DNA of 64,000 bases from Nicotiana tabacum (taxonomy: Eukaryota; Streptophyta; Magnoliopsida; Solanales; Solanaceae). Positions 20,647-35,030 of this stretch are shown in pieces. Each line of letters starts with the position of its first letter. Position 1 is the stretch's first letter. The position numbers and the translations under genes are program-made. Below the pieces are notes generated by a model. It was not told the origin of the DNA, searched no databases, and worked only from the letters and a program-made list of their open reading frames with translations. Location of the stretch: assembly GCF_000715075.1 (NCBI RefSeq), contig NC_134103.1, positions 57,008,230-57,072,229 of the forward strand. Direction: 5' to 3'.

Positions 20647-23600
20647 TCACTTAGACTTCAACTTTTCCGGGAACATTCGTAAACGAGAATTGAAAAATAA
20701 CACAAGATTACCTTCTTTGAACTCCTTGTTCCGGATGTACTTGTCATGGAGGTACTTCATCTTGTCCTTATATAAGGACGAACTTGTATAAGCATGGTAA
20801 CAGAATTCATCAAGCTCATTCAATTGTGCCACCCTTAAGTTGGCGACGACATCCCATTCAAGATTAAGCTTCTTCAACAACCACATAGCCTTGTGCTCAA
20901 GTTCCATCGGAAGGTGATAAGCTTTCCCAAACACTAACCGGTATGGAGACATACCAATCGGTGTTTTGTAAGCAGTCCTATAAGCCCAAATAGCATCATC
21001 AAGTTTCTTTGACCAATCCGTCCGGTTGGCATTCACTGTCTTTGACAAAATACTCTTGATCTCCCGGTTGGATACTTCTACTTGCCCTCTTACTTGAGGA
21101 TGATAGGGGGTCGAGAATTTATGAGTGAAACCATACTTGGTGAGTAAGGTATCAAAAGCTTTGTTGCAAAAGTACGATCCCCCATCACTAATAGTCAAGG
21201 CAATCCTGTTTGAGCTTATTCCTTTGGTTTGAAGAGAACTCATTCGGTACAATACCACTCACAAGATAATTTGCTAAGTCGGCGAACCATGGCACCCCGG
21301 TCATTGAAATGGCTAGAAGTTGCTCGTCGGGGAAGGAATCATTTATCTCAAGGCCATCATGTGGCCTCCCCTCCTCCTCCAAATGAGACAAGTGGTCCGC
21401 CACTTGGTTTTCACTACCCTTGAGGTCTTGAATCTCTAGATCAAACTCTTGCAATAGAAGCACCCACCGCATTAAACTTGCCTTTGAATCCTTTTTGCTC
21501 ATTAATTACCGAAGCGTCGTATGATCGGTGTTGACAATCACCTTAGTACCCATCAAGTACGGGCGGGACTTCTCCATAGCAAAGGCAATAACAAGTAGCT
21601 CTTTTTTGGTCACTGTGTAGTTGACTTGGGCATCATTCATGGTCTTGCTAGCATAGTAGACCGGGTGGAAGATTTTGTTAATACGTTGCCCCAAATATGC
21701 TCTAACCGCCATATCACTTGCATCACACATGAGCTCGAAAGGCAAGCTCCAATCCGGTATGGTGATAATAGGAGTAGTAGTCAAATTGAACTTGAGCAAT
21801 TCGAATGCCTTCATACAGTCCTCATTGAAATGGAACTTGGCATCCTTCTCCAACAGTTTACACAAGGGGTTCACCACTTTGGAAATATCCTTGATGAACC
21901 GGTGATAGAACCCCACATGACCCAAGAAGCTCCTCACTCCCTTCACGGACGTAGGGGTGGGAGTTTAGAGATCACCTCTATTTTGGCCTTGTCGACCTCA
22001 ATACCATGCTTTGAAATTTTGTGGCCGAGGACAATGCCTTCCTCGATCATGAAGTGACATTTCTCCCAATTGAAAACCAAGTTTGTCTCCTCACATCTTG
22101 CCAAGACCTTATCCAAGTTGTTCAAGCAATCATCAAAAGAGTTTCCGACAACAGAAAAGTCATCCATGAAAATGTCAAGAAAATCCTCCACCATGTCGGT
22201 AAAGATGGCCATCATACACCGTTGAAAAGTCATCGGTGCATTGCATAAACGAAATGGCATTCGCGAATGTGAAAGTACCATAGGAACAAGTGAAAGTAGT
22301 CTTCTCTTGGTCCTCCGGAGCAATAAGAATTTGATTGTAGCCAGAATATCCATCAAGGAAACAATAGAAAGCTCAACCGACCAACCTATCAAGCATTTGA
22401 TCAAGTAATGGGAGTGGGAAATGATTTTTCCGAGTGACTTTGTTGAGCTTCCGATAGTTCACACACACTCTCCACCCGGTCACTGTTCTTGTGGGGATCA
22501 ACTCGTTCTTGTCATTTGTGACCACAGTCATGCCTCCTTTCTTTGGGACACATTGCACCGGAGAGGTCCACGAGCTATCGAAAATGGGGTAAACAACCCC
22601 GACATCCAACCATTTTATGATCTCCTTCTTCACCTCCTCTTGCATTGCTTCATTTAATCTTCTTTGATGTTCAACGGAGGGTTTCGCATCCTCCTCCAAA
22701 ATAATATTGTGCATGCAAAAGGCGGGGCTTATACCCCGAATGTCCACCAATGTCTAACCTATAGCTTTCTTCCTCTTCTGTAGCATCGCCATAATAGAGT
22801 CTACCTGTACTTTAGTCAAATAAGAGGAAAGAATAACCGGTAAAGTAGAACATGGACCAAGGAATTCGTACCTGAGATGTGAAGGCAGTGGCTTTAACTC
22901 TAAAGTGGGAGGCTCCTCGATTGAGGGCTTTGTTGGAGGAGTCTTCCGGTTCTCAAGATCTAAGGATAATTCTCAGGGTTCATAAGTATACGACCCCATT
23001 CCTTGCAATGCATTTACACATTCCACATAACCTTCCTTCTCATCATCATCATGATTAAGCAATACGGCCTCCAAAGTATCGTCAACATTCATCATGGAAC
23101 TAGCATCATCAACAATCACCTCGGTCACTAATCCACAAATGAACAAACTTCATTGCTATTCGGTTGCCTCATAGATTTGCATACATGGAAAACCACCTTT
23201 TTATCGCCCACCCGGAAGGTGAGCTCACCGGCTTCCACATCAACAAGAGCCTTCCCCGTAGCAAGGAAAGGTCTACCCAAGATAATAGTCACCTCATAGT
23301 CCACTTCACAATCAAGAATCACAAAGTCCGCCGGGAGGATGAACTTATCAACACGAACCAACACATCATCAATAATACCCAATGGTCTCTTCATAGTACG
23401 ATCCTCCATTTGTAACCTCATAGATGTGGGTCTTGGTTGCCCAATTACCAAAGTTTTGAACACCGAGTAGGGCATCAAGTTGATACTTGCCCCTAGATCA
23501 CAAAGAGCTTCCAATAGTGCAAAGTCGGCGCTCCCAATAGTGCAAAGGATTGTGAAAGCATCGAGATCTTCCAATTTCGGAGCCATTGAGTGCACAATAG

Positions 23601-24418
23601 CACTAACTTGATGTGTCATCTTGATAGTCTCATAATTCATTGATCTTTTCTTTGTCACCAAATCCTTCATGAACTTTGCATAGCCGGGCATTTGTTCCAA
23701 CGCCTCAACCAATGGCACATTAATGGATAAGCTCTTCATCATGTCAATAAACTTGTTGAATTGGTTCTTGCTATTTTGCTTGGCGAGCCCGTAAGGGTAT
23801 GGAGGAGGAGGCATTGGCATTGGTGCCTTGGCCTTTGGCACTACCGGTTCCGGTATGTCAATCACATGTTCCCTAGACGGGTTCACTTTTTCTTGAGTCT
23901 CCTCCACATTTTCATCAATATCAATTATCACTTCTTCATTAGCTTGAACCACATTGCTTGGAATTTTGTCTTCTTGAATCACTATATCATCATCCACAAT
24001 TCTTCTTTGGTTTGAGGTTTTTTCCTCCCCACTTCTTCCACTCCTTGTGGTTACGTCCATGGCATGTCCCATGTTGTTCCCACCCTTCGGGTTCACCACA
24101 TTGTCACTAGGTAGTGCCCCATTAGGACGAGTGTTTAAAGCTTGCGAGATTTGCCCTAATTGAACCTCTAAATTGCGGATTGAAGTGTTGTGAGAGGCTA
24201 GTTGAGCATCGGAGTCAGCATTTTTCTCCATCATTTGTTTGAACATATTTTCAATCTGTCCCACCTCATTATTGGAAGAGCTAGAACCATGAGACAGATA
24301 AGGAGGCGGATTGCTTGGTTGTTGATACATCGGGGACCTTTGAAAGACCGAACCCCGATTCCCTTGGTTATTATTCCAACCCCCTTGGTTGTTGCCTCCC
24401 CAATATCCTTGATTGTTT
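20647..24418 (-). pseudogene. Athila-type gag-pol, broken, with integrase deletion
   Basis: Order on the minus strand: gag C-terminus and protease (24330-23128, with A-L-C-D-L-G-A-S-I-N-L-M-P-Y), a linker, then RT. RT is in two frames: 22750-22373 with [12 protein letters not shown], then 22404-21943 with F-M-D-D-F-S-V-V-G intact. RT connection and RNase H follow at 21946-21506 (L-M-C-D-A-S-D), RNase H end at 21502-21188, then the integrase tail at 21258-20647 ([21 protein letters not shown]). The T-R-T-V-T-G-W-R-V signature before the RT palm is typical of Athila. The integrase zinc region and the first part of the catalytic core are missing at about 21188-21258. The gag N-terminus is lost where the palindrome begins. 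Most motifs survive, so decay is moderate. Confidence 0.88.
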
Positions 24419-25256
24419 CAAGGCAACCAAGGCAATTGGGGTGGCAACAATCAAGGATATTAGGGAGGCAATAACCAAGGGGTTGGAATAATAACCAAGG
24501 GAATCAGGGGTCGGTCTTTCAAAGGTCCCTGATGTATCAACAACCAAGCAACCCGCCTCCTTATCTGTATCATGGTTCTAGCTCTTCCAATGATGATATG
24601 GGACGGATTGAAAATATGTTCAAACAAATGATGGAGAAAAATGCCGACTTCAATGCTCAACTAGCCTCTCATAACAATTCAATCCGCAACATGGAGGTTC
24701 AATTAGGGCAAATCTTACAAGCTTTAAGCACGCGTCCTAAGGGGGAACTACCTAGCGACATGGTGGTGAACCCGAAGGGTGGGAACAACATGGGACATGC
24801 CATGGCCGTAACCACAATGAGTGGAAAGGGTGGGGAGGCAACAACCTCAAACCAAAGAAGAATTGTGGATGATAATATAGTGATTCAAGAAGATGAAATT
24901 CCAAGCAATGTGGTTCAAGCTAATGAAGAAGTGAAAATTGATATTGATGAAAATGTGGAGGAGACTCAAGAAGAAGTGAACCCGTCTAGGGAACACGTGA
25001 TTGACATACCGGAACTGGTAGTGCCAAAGGCAAGGCCTACTCCTCCATACCCTCAAAGGCTTGCTAAGCAAAATAGCGAGAACCAATTCAAGAAGTTTAT
25101 TGACAAGATGAAGAGCTTATCCATTAATGTGCCATTGGTTGAGGCGTTGGAACAAATGCTCGGCTATGCAAAGTCCATGAAGGATTTGGTGACAAATAAA
25201 ATATCAATGAATTGTGAGACTATTAAGATGACACATCAAGTGAGTGCTATTGTGCA
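23600..25256. repeat. Large palindrome: head-to-head copies of the Athila gag region
   Basis: The sequence left of about 24418 (minus-strand gag) is repeated as plus-strand sequence right of about 24437, giving arms of roughly 800 bases with an almost absent spacer (about 20 bases). The translated arms are about 85% alike over some 240 residues. The match ends at about 25256 on the right, where an Athila LTR edge is met. Confidence 0.9.
24437..25256 (+). pseudogene. Second, inverted copy of Athila gag/protease region
   Basis: Open from about 24532 to 25326, starting M-Y-Q-Q-P-S-N-P-P-P-Y-L like the minus-strand copy. It shares the N-N-M-G-H-A-M, P-S-N-V-V-Q-A-N-E-E and S-L-S-I-N-V-P-L-V-E-A-L-E-Q-M stretches. 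It lacks a proline-rich insertion present in the other copy and ends before the protease active site, at I-V-H, where the frame runs into LTR sequence. It has no independent function; it is one arm of the palindrome. Confidence 0.88.
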
Positions 25257-26806
25257 CGTCGCCCAAATTCACACCACCGATTGGGATTGTGAAGCGGTCG
25301 ATGCAATTATAATTACCCAACTTTGAGTCGGGGTCGATTCCTCAGAGAGCTTATATTGGATTAGATATATACTTAGACTAGGTGTATGACATGCCTAATA
25401 TGCACTTTCACATACTTGGTTATTTCTTTCTACTTCTAAAATTTATGCTATTGTTTGAAAATGTAAAGCTATAGAACGATATTTTTTGGTGTTGTTGTTT
25501 TTCAAGTTTATAAAAGATCTAGGGCTGTGACTTCCACCTAGGTGGTTACCTAATAGGTTGTGGGCTTGAGGGCATATTTCGTTGGTCGGGGTGTAATATA
25601 GCAATCAACACGCGATTACCCACTCGATACCTCTCGGTAGTTAGAGTGGTTTTGCCCAATTTGGCTTTCTCAAGTCCAAATGGGTAATTCACAAAACCGT
25701 TGATATATGCTCAAGTCGGGTCTTACTATCTCTAGATTAAACCCTTTAATTAGGGATATCAATTTCTTGAGTTCACCCCAATTTCTTGTTAGCCAAGTTT
25801 TCCTAGACTTAGTCTCTCTTTCTCAAGTAGAGACTAAGTCAATTAGACATGAATCAATGTTTGCAACCATTAATTCCTAAATTCAAGCAAGAAATAGGCT
25901 AAATATCATATACCCAACCTTAAACAAGTCCTAAATCAAATACCCATTAGGTACCCACACTAGGGTTGGGTCACAACCCTAGCTAGAGACTTAGCTACTC
26001 ATAGGCAAAAATGAAGAAACTAAGAAAGAAAATAAGATTAAACTCATAATATATGATAAAGGGATGAAAATCCAATGTTAAAATGATAAACTAATACAAA
26101 GTTTCTCAAAGCAGTAAAGGAAAAATGGTTATCTACTTTCTAGAGTTCAAACGTAACCTAAATTTGACAAAAAGAACTATTTATACATAGTTGAAATTAT
26201 CGAACAAAATTACCCCTGTGGAGGTTCTACGTCCGCACAATTCTGTATGTGGTCCGCACTTTGAAGTTGGGCTTGACAGGATGGACTTCTGCTGCCGCAC
26301 AATTCTGGGTTGCGTCCGCACTTCTTCAAATTCTACGGACCGCACATTTTTGAGTGCGGCCGCACTCTTGAATTTGAGCTTGACAGGAGGGACTTCTGCG
26401 GACCGCACATTTCTGAGTGGAGCAGCACTCTTGAATTCTGCGGCCGCATAATAATAGTGCAGTCCGCACTTCTTCATGGACTCAGAACTCCATCTCTCTG
26501 AACCTCATCTTCTGCTGCCGCACAATAATTGTGCGGTCCGCACTTTGCAAAAGAATTCTGTCAGTGGTCCTTCATAGTCTGCGGCCGCACTCAATATTGT
26601 GCGATCCGCACTTTATTCTTTTTGCTTGGTTTTAGTCCTTATGCAAAAATATTCCTTCTTGAGTTGAATTTCATTGTTTTGGCTCTTTTTCTAATGCTCC
26701 TGCAAGTAAGCACATTTTATCAGTTTTTGGGAATACCTTTAAGCATTTTTGAGATAAAACTAAAGTAAAAGAGTGCAAATAAGTAGTCAATATCTCTACT
26801 TATCAG
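25257..26806 (-). mobile_element. Athila-type LTR
   Basis: On the minus strand it begins TGATAAGTAGAGATATTGAC at 26806, the form of Solanaceae Athila LTR starts, and ends around 25257, giving about 1.55 kb. It contains the GC-palindrome array also found in the Athila 3' region, supporting common origin. No primer-binding site follows; instead it abuts the inverted gag copy, so the junction is a rearrangement and not the normal LTR-leader order. Confidence 0.65.
26215..26620. repeat. GTGCGGNCCGCAC palindrome array in Athila LTR
   Basis: About ten imperfect units (tgcggaccgcaca, gtgcggccgcac, gtgcggtccgcac) spaced about 30-45 bases apart, alternating with ttctg and ttgaattt words. Same unit type as the arrays at 19335-19640 and 20040-20290. 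Confidence 0.85.
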
Positions 26807-26940
26807 TACACATGCAAGTATTATCACAAATAACATGTAACATAACAGATGATAAGCATGGTAGATAAAGTAGCAAATATTATGCCTTCAGCTGAGGCAT
26901 AGGATAATGGTTCTTACAGACCAATGCAAAATAAATAGTA
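26807..26940. other. Unassigned spacer
   Basis: 134 bases between two LTR edges. AT-rich, no coding potential or recognisable element seen. Confidence 0.3.
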
Positions 26941-29590
<2,650 letters not shown>

Positions 29591-29613
29591 CCCTCCCTCC
29601 CTCCCCTCCCCCC
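29591..29613 (-). other. Polypurine tract of the element
   Basis: On the minus strand a run of G and A only (ggggggaggggagggagggaggg) ends exactly at the LTR start. Such tracts prime plus-strand DNA synthesis in LTR retrotransposons. It fixes the LTR as the 3' one. Confidence 0.88.
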
Positions 29614-29807
29614 GTAGGAATATTCGTCCTCGAATGTAAGGGTTTATGGGGAGTCTAACTCATCATGGATTCCGACGGAAATTTCCGGCCGAGTTTCCTC
29701 TATAAAATGGACACTAGACAAACTTGCAAGCAGTTAAACCAAATCTACGGCTCATGAGGTTATACAAAGCATTATGGATATGTAATTGTTTACCTCATAG
29801 AGTCATT

Positions 29808-30125
29808 TCAGCTTCCATTGCATCTTTGTGTTCCCCCGACATCCTCGTTATCTTCAATATGGAATAGGTAAGAGTATTTAGACTTAATCTCCTCTTCTTC
29901 TTCCCATGGAATTTCTTCCATATTATTGTCCCCAATATATTTCCTCAACATAGATATATGGAATACGGGGTGGACAAATTTTAATTCGGATGGCAATTTG
30001 AACTCATAAGCAACATGTCCAATTCGTCGAAAAATCTTGTACGGCCCGATATACCGTGGACTCAACTTACTCTTCTTCCCAAAATGCATAACACCATTCA
30101 TCAGTGAGATCCTCAAGAATTCCAT
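29808..30125 (-). pseudogene. Integrase C-terminal GPY/F module fragment
   Basis: A 105-residue remnant with G-V-M-H-F-G-K-K-S-K-L-S-P-R-Y-I-G-P-Y and H-P-V-F-H-I-S-M-L-R-K-Y, the GPY/F module that follows the catalytic core in Ty3/gypsy integrases. It is the only coding part of the element left; everything upstream has been replaced by the Ogre LTR at about 30126. An acidic tail (W-E-E-E-E-E-I) follows where a chromodomain or its degraded form would lie. Not functional. Confidence 0.82.
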
Positions 30126-31607
30126 TCTCTGCCGATTTGTTTGGACGAATCCAATTGGCTTTCAAGGTCAAATCGAGTTCTTAAAGGGTTGTTCGTTGCT
30201 GTTGTTGCGATTGTTGAGTAGCTTAGCTCCATTCCTCATTTTAGACTTTTATTTGGCCATCTATTGTTGTCCTGTAATTGTTAGGTGCGTCTGCCTATTC
30301 CTATTGTCGTCTTATTTGACTATGAATGAATATTTGAGTGCTAATTCTAAAAACATGCTAAATCTTGCGGAATCCGGATGCTTTGACTACCAGATCTGCC
30401 TGCTTGTTTCTATCTGTTGATAATTTTGGCTTTCATTGCTGCTGTTTTGTTTCTATCTGATAATTACTAACTTTGAATAAAAGCTAGAATAAGCAGTGAA
30501 TTAGTTTCGTGGTGGTTTGTTGTGAAAACTAGCAGCATATTTTCATTACATATGTCGGCTCTATTTACTATGAATTGATTATTGTTTAGCTTTAGATCCT
30601 GAATGCTATTGTAGTAGGATATAAATCCATAAATAAGGTAAATCAATGATTTTTCAGTTATGTAATTAAATGGGTTATGGTTTACTAGTTTCCAGCATTT
30701 GATTCCATATTTGGTTTTGTTGTTCCATATAATCCATTTCATTTAGCTTCGGCAGAAGATTTTTTTTTAGTTCAAAAGCCAATGGCCTAATTTTAACTTG
30801 AGGCAAATTTCAGATTAGTTTTAATTCGCGACTTCTTAGATATTATAAAGATAGAATATTGGCCTTGAACCAAGACATAATGCAACCCATCTTATGAACA
30901 AATTAACGATCCAATCCATACTGCCTCACACTCCTATCCATAATTCATGGCCTTACATGGATCTCAAATCTTACAAAAATAATTAATTCATGAACATCGT
31001 AGCTTGCTTTAGGCGCGCAAATCATCGTGACTATGGGTACGGCTCCCGTGGCATAGTTACGATACATAAATCCCAATTCGAGTGCGCATTTCATGTGACT
31101 CGACCATAACTTCAAATAATAATAATAAATATGTTGTAAACCGCGGGTGCATTTTATGTGACGTGATTCGCAATGTGTACAAATACAATAAGTGTGCGAC
31201 ATCGCGACTTATTTAATTAAATTCCATAAATCCTAAAAAGCAATTAACATTCTAGTAAAAGCGGTTAGAAAGTTAAAAATGCACAATAAGTTTTAAACAT
31301 GTAATATCAGATAATTAAGTCAGGTATTAATTGTTAAGCGACCGTGCTAAAATTACGAAACCCGAGAGTGCATCACACCTTCTCCCGGGTTAACAAAATT
31401 CCTTACCCGGTCTTCTGTGTTCGCAGACCATGAATATAGTCAATTTTCTCGATTGGGATTTTAAAATAAACCGGTGACTTGGGACACCATAATAATTATT
31501 CCAAGTGGAGACTCTGAATTAAATAAATAATCCCATGTCGAATAATGTCACTTTAATTGGAAAAACTCCTTATTCCCCTATCCCTTCGGGAAAAAGGAGG
31601 TGTGACA
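30126..31607 (+). mobile_element. Tat/Ogre-type LTR, left end missing or uncertain
   Basis: The right edge is defined by GGAGGTGTGACA at 31607 followed by an Ogre primer site. The last 600 bases show the known Ogre pattern of a caccttctcccgggttaacaaaa stretch and the gtgacttgggacaccataa block. The left boundary is placed at the break with the integrase fragment and is uncertain. If it is right, about two thirds of a full Ogre LTR is missing. Confidence 0.6.
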
Positions 31608-31610
31608 GAT

Positions 31611-31629
31611 CTGACGACTCTGCTGGGGA
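31611..31629 (+). other. Ogre primer-binding site
   Basis: CTGACGACTCTGCTGGGGA lies a few bases after the LTR end. It is the plus-strand equivalent of the site at 12571-12588 and shows that Ogre internal sequence starts here. Confidence 0.72.
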
Positions 31630-33428
31630 CCGAACCCAGAATCTCTGGTTCAGGGTTTAGAATTCGAGCTTAGAATAACTATTATACTTGGCTTTCTTGT
31701 GATTGTCTGATATTACATGTTTGGACCTAATGTGCTAAATGCCGCTTTTTACCGCTTAGATATTATTTGAACTGTATATAAAACTGTTACGAAACCCTTC
31801 TTCTCTTAGAGTCTTCTAAATCTTCTGGGAAGTGCACGCTGGCGTGACTTCTTTTCTGTTATTGTCATACCCTAATTTAGAACGAGGATCAGATCAGTTA
31901 CAAAGCCGAATAATCTTTTGGTTACCGGTACGTTGTCCCCTCCCCCCTCCGGCTCGAGTTGTCCGCTCGGGTAAGCCAGGCCTAGAACAATACACCCAGG
32001 TTTTAAATCTAAAATAACATAGCCTCATGCTGGATCCCTAGTTGGAACGCTTGTTTGTATCACGTGCATTTGACTTTGGGGACTCAACACAGGGGTTGGA
32101 TCCATCTAGGACAGGTGTACCCGAAATAAAAAGACCATCCTAATGTATTTTACGTGCTACTTGTGTATTTATTTGTTTTGGCTTGCATGTTGATCGGCTT
32201 CTAGAATAGGAAAAGAAAATCAAAAAAAAAGAGGAGAAAAATAAAATAAAAAATAAAATAAGAGTGAGAGGTAGGTAATTAAAACATTCTAAAACTCTGC
32301 CGAAATTTTGAAAAACAAAAAGAGAAAGAAAATAAGCCAATATTTTCAAAAGTCATTGTTTCCTCTATTGCGTCAGAACTGACCGAACTACGCGGGTCTG
32401 ATTCTCAACGGATGTGAGATACGTAGGCAAACCTCATCGATTCCGGCCCCAATTTTTAAAAATCCAAAAATATTTTCCTTTAATTCCTTCTTTAGGAGTC
32501 TTCTATGAGAAAATCCCAAACAAATAAAAATAAGAAAAAAATTTAAACCCAAAAATATATTCTTTGTAGAAGTCTTTTATTCGAAAAAAAAGAAGAAAAC
32601 AAATCAAATCAAAATCCAAAAAAATATTTTCTACCTTTTTAAGAAGTCGTTTTCCCAAAATTCGAAAAACAAAAATCAAAAATCCAAAAACAAAAAAAAT
32701 ATATTTTCTCTCTTCTTTAGAAGTCTTTCTTTTGAAACTTTTGAAAACAAAATCAAAACAAAAAATCCAAAAATATTTTCTTTTTTCTTTCAAAGCCTTT
32801 CTTTCGAAAATTTCAAAAATAAAAAACTAAATGCAAAAAATTAATATTCTTTTTTTAAACGTTTTCATAGACTGAGTGTTATAAAAAGTAAGTAAAAAAA
32901 AGTTAGTTTATTTACTCCATTCCTGATTTTCCCGAACTACGCAAGATCTGATTCATGCGGCATCATAATACGTAGGCAATCCCCATCGGATTCGATCATA
33001 ACCATAAACAAATTGAGTGAAACAATAAACCGAAAAAAAGAGAGAAAAATTGAGTGAAAAAGAAAGAAAAGAGTGGCAAAAATAACAGAAAAAACAAAGA
33101 GCAAAAAAAACAACCAAAAAAAAAAAGCAACAGTGAAAAAATCCAAAAAAAAAAAAGAAAGAAAGAAAAGAGAGAGCCAGAAATTGAAATGATAGAGGTA
33201 TAGAATGGAAAGAGACATTTAAAGGCCTGGATGAAACACGCAATCGTTCAAACACATGGTAGAAGCGTTTAACCGTTAGGTGCATTGCATCCTAATGTGT
33301 GATTTCCTATCTGTTAAATGTCTCAAAACTAACAAGGTTGTTAGGTGTGCAAATTAGCCAGGTTCTGTTCAGGTGGTTGGTTTTGTTGGTAGTCAGGCTT
33401 CCCATCCTTCACAATATCCAAAGCAGAG
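31630..33428 (+). other. Ogre untranslated leader with repeats
   Basis: No gene is supported. Two copies of a characteristic leader block (gaactacgcgggtctgatt...gatacgtaggcaaacctcat) lie at about 32380-32440 and 32933-32990. Between them, at about 32450-32870, are five imperfect A-rich units of about 70-90 bases, each with gaagtctttt-like and aaaatccaaaaatatttt words. A second A-rich stretch lies at 33000-33180. Frames on the opposite strand here are low-complexity Phe/Leu artefacts. Confidence 0.65.
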
Positions 33429-34440
33429 ATGGCCTCCGCAAGCAATCTACCAATCATCGGTCCTGAGGATAGCCCGACATCAGCTATTCCGCAGCCAGAA
33501 TCAACAGCTGCTGAAGAAAATAGAATGTTGCGTCTCTGCATGTTAGAAATATGGGACGCCTGGTCTAATGGTAGGGAACCGCCAAGTGCAACCCTAGGTT
33601 CCCTGAGTTGATCCCGAGATCTGGTGGGCTTACCAACATCCTTGTGCCCAACCCGCTCATCCCATGCGGGCACCCTCTAATGTCGTCTAATGGTCCCGGA
33701 ATGCCTTCTGTGGTTCACCCCCAGGCGCCGGATTCAAGGGCACCGCCAGCAATGTTCGTTGCGGCACCAGTCTGCACCACAACACAACCAACTATACCAC
33801 GACCATATGTTGAGCCTCCAATGTTCACCTTTCAGGGTCCACAATTTCAACCAGAAATAACATACGTGACCCCATGCTCATTTACTCAACATCCGCAGTG
33901 TGACTTCTCGGTATTGCAAGAAAAGGTTGTCAAGAATCCCGAGCAAGAGGAAATGACTCGGAAAATGAAGAGCCTAGAACAAAGCCCGAGAAACATGCAG
34001 GGTCTGAGCGGCCAAAAGAGCGTCTCATACCCCGACCTGTGTATGTTTCCCCATGTCCACTTGCCAGCTGGCTTCAAGATGCCAAAATTTGAAAAGTACG
34101 ACGGGCACGGAGACCCGATCGCTCACCTGAAATGATACTGTAACCAGCTGAGGGGCGCTGGCGGAAAAGAGGAGCTGCTAATGGCCTATTTTGGAGAAAG
34201 CCTCACCGGAATCGCTTCTGAATGGTATATGGATCAAGAAATTACTCATTGGCATGTGTGGGACGATCTAGCCCAAGATTTTGTCCGCCTGTTCCAATAC
34301 AATATGGACATCGCTCCCGACAGAAACTCTTTATCTAATTTGATAAAGAAAATAGCAGAAAGCTTTCGCGAATATGCCGTCAAATGGCGTGAGCAAGCTG
34401 CCAGGGTGAAGCCTCCAATGGACGAAGGTATAGCCGGGCC
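33429..34440 (+). pseudogene. Ogre gag, broken
   Basis: The first frame (33429-33611) begins M-A-S-A-S-N-L-P. After a frame change the main frame runs from about 33608 to 34135, Pro-rich and then F-K-M-P-K-F-E-K-Y-D-G-H-G-D-P-I-A-H-L-K. A TGA at 34133 interrupts a conserved position, and the capsid core continues at 34140-34440 with L-M-A-Y-F-G-E-S-L-T-G-I-A-S-E-W-Y and F-R-E-Y-A-V-K-W-R-E-Q-A. This is the Tat/Ogre gag signature. After K-P-P-M-D-E-G the homology stops; the next part of gag is found inverted at 34560-34730. No pol follows. Confidence 0.85.
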
Positions 34441-35030
34441 TTGTTTCCGACACTATCATAACACTCTGTTGTATCTTTTAGAGGCTCTGTAGACACTGGG
34501 TTGTACATGGGTGTTAGAAAAGTCAAACAGGTTAGGTTGTATTTTGATCACTTGTTCCACTCAAACTATAGGCCTTAAAAGCAGCAGGACTCAAGATTCG
34601 ACCTGTTTTTAAACAGTTTTCAATCATTTCCCCAATTTTGATAGCCTCGGCGAATGGTCTACCCATAGCAGATATCATGTTCTGGAAGTAGTCCGCCTCT
34701 TGGGCCTGTAGGAAGACCGTAACAATTTCTGCTTTATGCATGTTTGGGCCTGAGGCCGTAGTTATGCTTTTATGCATTTTTGGGCCTGAGGCCTTAGTTA
34801 TGTATACGTATACTTGGGCCTGAGATCGTAGCTTGTGCACATATATATTGGGCTCGAGGCCGTAGTTTATTCAGATAAATAGGTGGTTCATCATTCAGAA
34901 GAGGGAGTATTCATATCCTTACTTCCTTTGTTTAGTTATCAGTTATCATTTCAGTTTTAGTTTCAACAGTTATCATTTCAGTTCTCAGTTATCATTTCTC
35001 AGTTATCTCAAACTTGGAGATATTAACACA
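34440..35030. mobile_element. LTR-like fragment with TTGGGCCTGAGGCCGTAG repeats
   Basis: Flanks the inverted gag piece on both sides. The left part carries tagaggctctgtagacactgggttgtac, a phrase common in Solanaceae Ty3/gypsy LTRs. The right part holds four imperfect units of tgggcctgaggccgtagttatg (34733-34870) and then repeated cagttatcatttc words (34935-35010). The exact family and ends are not clear. Confidence 0.5.
34560..34730 (-). pseudogene. Inverted piece of Ogre gag
   Basis: On the minus strand about 55 residues read A-E-I-V-T-V-F-L-Q-A-Q-E-A-D-Y-F-Q-N-M and A-I-K-I-G-E-M-I-E-N. In intact Ogre gag this segment directly follows the K-P-P-M-D-E site at which the plus-strand gag ends (about 34430). 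The strand has flipped and about 120 bases of LTR-like sequence lie between the two parts. Confidence 0.7.
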
